The notes under the pieces are model-generated. The model did no database searches. It saw only the letters and a program-made list of their open reading frames with translations, and was not told the origin of the DNA. A DNA stretch of 64,000 nt from CAZYHU01 sp964524475 (lineage in GTDB: Bacteria > Patescibacteriota > Minisyncoccia > Phycocordibacterales > UBA1006): positions 25,358 through 89,357 of the forward strand of contig CAZGCO010000001.1 of the NCBI GenBank assembly GCA_964524475.1, written 5' to 3'. Position numbers and translations under genes: made by a program. Of this stretch, positions 60,002 to 64,000 are shown piece by piece. Position 1 is the stretch's first letter. Every line of letters starts with the position of its first letter.

Positions 60002-60045
60002 ACAAAACGAATAAATTTAATTAAATCAAAACTAAATCACAAAAA

Positions 60046-60669
60046 ATGAAAAGAACAACAAAAAGAATCGGAGACATATTCCCTAAAATCATTGCTTTAA
60101 GCATACTCGGTGTAATGGTATTCGGAATAATATCAAACTGCAAAGCGTCTGAGATGACCTTTACGGAAGCATATGCTTTAGTAATAGGAAATCGTACTCC
60201 AGTTATTACACATTTTCAAAAGCAAAAAACACAAACACAAACACAAACACAAACACAAACACAAACACAGCTAGTAAAAAAAATAAAAAAAGAAACTAAA
60301 ATAGTACTGCCGATGAACATTGGGGCTAATATAGTTCCTATACAGAAAGATGATTCAATAAAACTTCTCCATGCGCTATATTCTTTATATGTGCGAGAAA
60401 AACGGATAGGAGACTTGATTTATCGGGCAAAACATAGGATAAGTAAAGAATTTTCAATCACAAAACAACCTGACTCAGTTATATTTATAGTAAATCAATC
60501 ACGATTTTATTCTGATTTTAGAATTATTGTAAAAAATAACAATAGTTATGTGTATTGTTTAGGGAAATTGGATGGGATAAAAACTTCCCAGTCTGCATTA
60601 GATGAAACGTTTTTCCAAAGATTGTATACCGGTCAAAAAAAATATGAGCTAACATCAGGTACTCAATAA
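60046..60669 (+). CDS. Exported hypothetical protein with Thr-Gln repeat
   Basis: A 207-residue protein with a signal or lipoprotein-type N-terminus (hydrophobic core, then GIISNC, Cys33). A (Thr-Gln)7 tract at about 62-75 leads to a basic, folded domain (about 90-207) with alternating beta-like strands (VIFIVNQSRFYSDFRIIVK, 'NNSYVYCLGKLDG'). No family recognised. Strong promoter of the exported-protein class. Function unknown. Confidence 0.65.
   Translation: MKRTTKRIGDIFPKIIALSILGVMVFGIISNCKASEMTFTEAYALVIGNRTPVITHFQKQKTQTQTQTQTQTQTQLVKKIKKETKIVLPMNIGANIVPIQKDDSIKLLHALYSLYVREKRIGDLIYRAKHRISKEFSITKQPDSVIFIVNQSRFYSDFRIIVKNNNSYVYCLGKLDGIKTSQSALDETFFQRLYTGQKKYELTSGTQ
60229..60270 (+). repeat. 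Hexanucleotide tandem repeat in coding sequence
   Basis: Seven copies of ACACAA (the last ACACAG) encode Thr-Gln. Units of six keep the frame, so copy-number change would alter protein length only. Confidence 0.9.
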
Positions 60670-60694
60670 AACCTGTAAATATATACATAACCCC

Positions 60695-60727
60695 AAAACC
60701 CCACTTGTGAGTTTGTGGGGTTTTGTT
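60695..60727 (+). terminator. Terminator after the 60046 gene
   Basis: An AAAACCCCAC/GTGGGGTTTT stem with a 10-nt loop and T-rich tail. Confidence 0.85.
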
Positions 60728-60745
60728 TTAGGTAAAATATATGAA

Positions 60746-60790
60746 GTATAAAGGGGCAAATTTTTCAAAGAAAAATTTGCCCCTTTATAC
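60746..60790. terminator. Second, perfect terminator
   Basis: A 21-bp perfect stem (GTATAAAGGGGCAAATTTTTC) with an AAA loop. It is in tandem with the previous hairpin and 8 nt before the -10 box of the next gene. Confidence 0.88.
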
Positions 60791-60812
60791 ACATGTGATA
60801 CTATAGGGGTAT

Positions 60813-61475
60813 ATGAAAAAAACGAGTAAAAAAGTAGATATATTAGAGGTATTATTTGGTTCTCCTGCCCGTGTTCGAATATTGCGTCATGTACTCAGTA
60901 ATCCTGAGCGTGTGTTTACATTGACTGAATTAGTCAAGAAAACAAAATGCAAAGAAACCGATATTAAAAAAGAAATAAAATTATTAAATGCTATTCAATG
61001 TATCAAGGATCGTATATGTGTTGTAGAATCGGTACTAAAAAATGGTAAAACCAATTCAAAGAAAATTCTGGGTATTACCAGTGATCCACAGTTTATCTAT
61101 AAAGATATTCTTACGACACTCTTGGCAGAGACAATAACCCTGCAGGCATCAGATATTTCAAAAAGAATTCAGGCAACAGGGAAATTTGATCTCATTGTTG
61201 CGTCAGGGTTTTTTATCGGAGACTCAAACCGCATGGCAGATTTGTTAATAGTAGGAAATATGTTTAATAAACAGGATGTAGAACGTGTATTAGTAGATAT
61301 TGAATCTGAACTGGGACGTGATATATCATATGCACTCATGACCACTGAAGAGTTTTTATATCGTTTAAAAATGTATGACAAACTCATTAGTGATATACTN
61401 NNNNNNNNNCCTCATGAAAAATTGCTTATTAAAATTGAGCACCCAGATATCTTGAAAAACTCTTCACAAGGATAA
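60813..61475 (+). CDS. Winged-helix regulator with a nucleotidyltransferase-like part
   Basis: About 220 residues, with a scaffold gap near residue 197. The N-terminal winged helix (VLFGSPARVRILRHVLSNPE, 'FTLTELVKKTKCKETDIKKEI') should bind DNA. The C-terminal half contains 'LIVASGFFIGDSNRMADLLIVG' followed by 'VLVDIESELGRDISYALMT', which resembles a degenerate MNT-type nucleotidyltransferase (GSxxRGxxDxDLxV-like) fold without clear catalytic acids. The frame continues after the gap (HEKLLIKIEHPDIL). TACTAT lies 8 nt before the ATG. Confidence 0.75.
   Translation: MKKTSKKVDILEVLFGSPARVRILRHVLSNPERVFTLTELVKKTKCKETDIKKEIKLLNAIQCIKDRICVVESVLKNGKTNSKKILGITSDPQFIYKDILTTLLAETITLQASDISKRIQATGKFDLIVASGFFIGDSNRMADLLIVGNMFNKQDVERVLVDIESELGRDISYALMTTEEFLYRLKMYDKLISDIXXXXPHEKLLIKIEHPDILKNSSQG
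61400..61409. other. 10-N scaffold gap in the regulator gene
   Basis: Ten N near the 3' end. The open frame happens to continue across it. Confidence 0.95.
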
Positions 61476-61492
61476 TAGAAAGGGTGTATAAT
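61463..61492 (+). promoter_or_regulatory. Possible promoter of the TM-helix protein gene
   Basis: TTCACA at 61463-61468, an 18-nt spacer, TATAAT at 61487-61492, inside the end of the regulator gene. Confidence 0.5.
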
Positions 61493-61534
61493 AAAAAAAG
61501 GAATTAGGCACATCGAGCCTGGTCCATTTTATCC

Positions 61535-62260
61535 ATGTTAATCTATCAGCAACATTTTGTTGCACATGTTATTATGTTATTTCAATCAAGTAGTTCTCTA
61601 TTAGTTGCTTCTCTCCAATCTATGTGGATCGGAGTTGCTATGTATCTCCCGGTAATTATCTTTGCGCTTATCATTCTTGTTATTGGTTTTCTCTTAGGAG
61701 GTCTTGTTGGCAAGGCTTTGGCTCATTTGGTAACTATGGCTCGTGTTGATAAAATGCTTGAAAAACTAGGAGCTATGGAAACATTCCGTCGTATCGGTAT
61801 GAACTGGAATTCAGGACGTGTTATTGGAGGATTGGTAAAATGGTTTATTATTATCGTATTTTTGATTACTGCACTTGATATGTTGGGTCTTTCAGAGGTA
61901 AATCTATTCCTCCGTCAGATTGTATTAGTATACGTACCATCAGTAATCATTGCTGCTATTATATTGGTTGCTGGTTCTGTTGTTGCTGATTGGGCTTCAC
62001 GTGCTATGCGTCGTGCATCTCAGATGGCTGATATGCATGCTGCAAATTTTGCATCAAGTGTTGTTAAATGGGCTATCTGGATCTTTACCTTGATGGTGGT
62101 ATTCACACAGTTGGGTATTGCTCAGTCATTCATCCAAACATTATTTGTAGGTGTTGTTGCAATGCTTGCTCTCGCAGGAGGACTTGCATTCGGTTTGGGT
62201 GGACGTGACCATGCATCACGTGTACTCGATGGTGTTTCAAAAATGGTAAAACGAGACTAA
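61535..62260 (+). CDS. Conserved TM-helix-repeat (mechanosensitive-channel-like) protein
   Basis: A 241-residue membrane protein with four to five helices. Two repeats of the conserved TM_helix type are visible: 'YLPVIIFALIILVIGFLLGGLVGKAL' with 'KMLEKLG', and 'YVPSVIIAAIILVAGSVVADW', each followed by an amphipathic helix. The end 'ALAGGLAFGLGGRDHASRVLD' matches the pore-lining glycine/alanine pattern of small-conductance MscS relatives, though the beta domain is absent. The start could also be the ATG at 61574. Confidence 0.82.
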   Translation: MLIYQQHFVAHVIMLFQSSSSLLVASLQSMWIGVAMYLPVIIFALIILVIGFLLGGLVGKALAHLVTMARVDKMLEKLGAMETFRRIGMNWNSGRVIGGLVKWFIIIVFLITALDMLGLSEVNLFLRQIVLVYVPSVIIAAIILVAGSVVADWASRAMRRASQMADMHAANFASSVVKWAIWIFTLMVVFTQLGIAQSFIQTLFVGVVAMLALAGGLAFGLGGRDHASRVLDGVSKMVKRD

Positions 62261-62267
62261 TCTCGAT

Positions 62268-62295
62268 CAAAAATCCTCTTCCGAGGATTTTTGTA
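62268..62295. terminator. Intrinsic terminator
   Basis: A CAAAAATCCTC/GAGGATTTTTG stem with a TTCC loop. Confidence 0.88.
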
Positions 62296-62358
62296 TACAT
62301 AAAATAGAAAAAATGATACTATATATATGTTGTTATTAATCTAATTTATATCGTGTAC

Positions 62359-63141
62359 ATGAACTTTAATTTTGAAAAACCTAAAAATAAATCAATAGAA
62401 TCAGCTGATACTAGTTTTTCTGCAAAAGCAAAGAAAATTTGGAGTAAAATAGGCCGTACTGCTATGCCGTATATTTTTACTGGAGCGTCAATATTCTTAG
62501 CAAAAGAATCACAGTCTGCAAATCCACATATGACCGACGCAGAACACATAGAGTTCCAAAAAGAAATGAATAATAATAAAGGTGAAAATTTTCAAGCAGA
62601 ACTAAAAATATTAGAATTTGCAAAAAATTTACCCATGCAAAAAACATCAGATGGTGGCTATAAAATTATTGATAATATTATCCATGAAAATGGTGATCAA
62701 TTAATTGTTCGTATTGATTATGTGGATGATATTGCAGTAAAAATCAGTACACGTATTATAGAAACTCATGCAGACGGATCAAAAAAAATCATAACATCGT
62801 TTGATGGGGGTGATGTGGATCAGGATGGAGAATGGGATGAACTGGATGGGAGTCCTGATGGTTACAAGGTTCGTACGGTAGAAAAAGGTTCATATACAGA
62901 AAACATGGTGGGGTCTTTCACGTTTGATCGTGTGGTTTTAGAAAAAACAAAAATCGGTGGACAGGTTGCACCTTCTGAAATAAAGGGACATATATTAGTG
63001 AAAGATATGCATGGGAAAAAATTAGAACAAGGAGATTCATTACGAGCGCTCGACTCTGCGAACAAGGTGTTTCATGAATCAGTATCAGTAGTAAGTGAAA
63101 CAATTGCTGAATCAAGTGATCTTGCACAAAACAACCAATAA
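62359..63141 (+). CDS. Exported hypothetical protein with an extended signal sequence
   Basis: A 260-residue protein beginning MNFNFEKPKNKSIES. A charged head of about 35 residues precedes a hydrophobic core (AMPYIFTGASIFLAKESQSA). The mature part is beta-rich with an Asp-rich loop (DGGDVDQDGEWDELDGSPDG) like a calcium-binding turn. TATATC ends 6 nt before the ATG. The overall layout matches the proteins at 14650 and 44409. Function unknown. Confidence 0.65.
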   Translation: MNFNFEKPKNKSIESADTSFSAKAKKIWSKIGRTAMPYIFTGASIFLAKESQSANPHMTDAEHIEFQKEMNNNKGENFQAELKILEFAKNLPMQKTSDGGYKIIDNIIHENGDQLIVRIDYVDDIAVKISTRIIETHADGSKKIITSFDGGDVDQDGEWDELDGSPDGYKVRTVEKGSYTENMVGSFTFDRVVLEKTKIGGQVAPSEIKGHILVKDMHGKKLEQGDSLRALDSANKVFHESVSVVSETIAESSDLAQNNQ

Positions 63142-63153
63142 TTGGTTGTTTTT
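63128..63153. terminator. Terminator overlapping the CDS end
   Basis: AAAACAACCAAT pairs with ATTGGTTGTTTTT. It includes the stop codon of the 62359 gene and ends in a T-run. Confidence 0.8.
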
Positions 63154-63212
63154 GTTTTCCCTTATTTTTCCACAGTTCCTGTTTTCCAGTGAATAATCTC
63201 GCATGGAATCTC

Positions 63213-63240
63213 TTGACTTTATTTCTCATTTGCGTATACT
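63213..63240 (+). promoter_or_regulatory. Probable 23S rRNA promoter
   Basis: TTGACT at 63213-63218, a 16-nt spacer, TATACT at 63235-63240. It is the only strong promoter between the last protein gene and the 23S rRNA, about 300 nt upstream of the mature 5' end. Confidence 0.7.
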
Positions 63241-63547
63241 GGCTCTCGTTACTTGTTTTGTGCAAGTTTCCTGAATCTTTGAGAGAGATTTCAATATTCT
63301 GTATTCCTTGTCAATAATATACAAAATCAAACAATAGGTAATATTGTTGTATTTTCAAAATAATGCAAAGCTTACTTGTGCTATATTTTACATATAGCTA
63401 ATTTTCCGATAAACCCCTTGTTCATATTATTATGTCCAAGGTTCGGAACCCGGTTTAAAAAGCGCCGGGTAATGTATTCATTGATAGTAATCAATGTCCC
63501 AATTTATTTTGGGAGATGATCAGATGATCATAACATTTCCTAATAGG
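63241..63547 (+). other. Structured leader of the 23S precursor
   Basis: About 300 nt without a gene. Visible hairpins are ACCCGG/CCGGGT (63448-63470), CATTGAT/ATCAATG (63479-63496), CCCAA/TTGGG (63498-63513) and TTTCC/GGAAA at the mature end. No tRNA or 16S sequence is present. The hairpins are probable processing or antitermination structures. Confidence 0.55.
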
Positions 63548-64000
63548 AAATTAAGGGCGTAGAATGGATGCCTTGGTTCTGTGGAGCGATGAAGGACGTA
63601 GACAACCTGCGATAAGCTTCGGTGAGGTGGTAATCAACCTTTGACCCGGAGATTTCCGAATGGGGAAACCCCATCAGGCCTGAGCCTGATGACTGCGCGA
63701 TTGTGCAGAGCATACTTGGGGAAGTGAAACATCTCAGTACCCAAAGGAAAAGAGACCAATAGGAATTTCCTGAGTAGCGGCGAGCGAAACGGAATGTAGC
63801 CCAAACCAAATAGACCTCAGTGTGTTTTATCTATTTATAGATTGAACATGCCGAGGTACATTTGGGGTTGTAGGATGTGAACGTCCGTAAGGAGAAAAGT
63901 TACAAATTCATGTGTTAGGTAAATTGTCTGGAACGGCAAACCACAGAGGGTGAGAGTCCCGTCACTGAAAACACTATGAACTTTTTTGTTCATGTTCCTG
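63548..64000 (+). rRNA. 23S ribosomal RNA, 5' part
   Basis: Homology to bacterial 23S begins near AATTAAGGGCGTAGAATGGATG. It continues through CGATGAAGGACGTAG, 'CTGCGATAAGC', GATTTCCGAATGGGGAAAC, AGTGAAACATCTCAGTA and GAGTAGCGGCGAGCGAAA. It runs off the window end. No 16S or tRNA lies directly upstream, so the gene appears to be transcribed on its own. Confidence 0.97.

Noticed and set aside
60229..60270. CRISPR or phase-variation repeat
   Set aside because: A 6-nt coding microsatellite without spacers; unit length keeps the frame, so it cannot switch the gene off.
1..64000. UGA read as glycine (genetic code 25)
   Set aside because: All recognisable proteins are complete without in-frame UGA, and conserved glycines are encoded by GGN.

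Overview
The window is AT-rich bacterial chromosome, most likely from a member of the Candidate Phyla Radiation (Patescibacteria, Parcubacteria-like). This is inferred from several features: a minimal VirB4/PrgI-type secretion apparatus; a threonyl-tRNA synthetase without a TGS domain; small multi-pass hypotheticals; an almost complete absence of Shine-Dalgarno sequences; and many genes whose ATG lies 6-9 nt after a TATAAT-like hexamer, which implies leaderless mRNAs. The code is standard or nearly so, but UGA is almost unused as a stop (1 of about 68 genes, and there it is followed at once by UAA). Seven runs of exactly 10 N are scaffold gaps; five fall in genes and one lies between rpmI and rplT. 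They artificially break xth, pgk and a secreted-protein gene.

Layout. 1-6.6 kb: type IV secretion-like cluster (virB4, an exported Ig-like protein, a VirB2-like pilin fused to a VirB1-like transglycosylase, a peptidoglycan-binding/propeller protein). 6.6-12.1 kb: exonuclease III, methyltransferase, HIT protein, tyrosine recombinase, tpiA-pgk. 12.1-16.4 kb: divergent prgI and VirB4-N-terminal-like genes, then an AT-richer island with an HExxH protein and a large hypothetical. 16.4-20.8 kb: translation and transcription core (thrS, SET-domain gene, secE-nusG, infC-rpmI-rplT). 20.8-31.5 kb: large exported proteins, tsaE, a disulfide-bond cassette (thioredoxin-like, DsbB, DsbA-like), an AI-2E-family permease, a protein with a T9SS-like C-terminus, and Fe/Mn superoxide dismutase. 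31.5-41.6 kb: ComEC-type metallo-beta-lactamase gene, rpmB, site-2 protease, two SIMPL proteins, def-fmt, RNase Y, clpP, HU. 41.6-46.5 kb: tRNA-Gly(TCC) followed by an inserted accessory segment, then a LysM/M23 peptidase. 46.5-60 kb: a possible structured RNA, UvrD/PcrA helicase, ksgA, three exported or membrane-anchored proteins, recJ, an RNase HI with an extra C-terminal domain, and the ComEC channel domain. 60-64 kb: small exported protein, winged-helix regulator, TM-helix channel-like protein, and the 5' part of a 23S rRNA gene with its own promoter and no 16S directly upstream.

How it fits together. The secretion, peptidoglycan-processing and ComEC-type genes point to an envelope machine for DNA or protein traffic. 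The Dsb cassette can supply disulfides to the many exported proteins with even cysteine counts. Gene junctions are very compact: long, perfect, bidirectional terminator hairpins sit directly against the -10 box of the next leaderless gene. A second promoter class (TTGACA, 16-17 bp spacer, TATAAT, then a 28-55 nt A-rich leader without Shine-Dalgarno) drives HU and several exported or lipoprotein genes.
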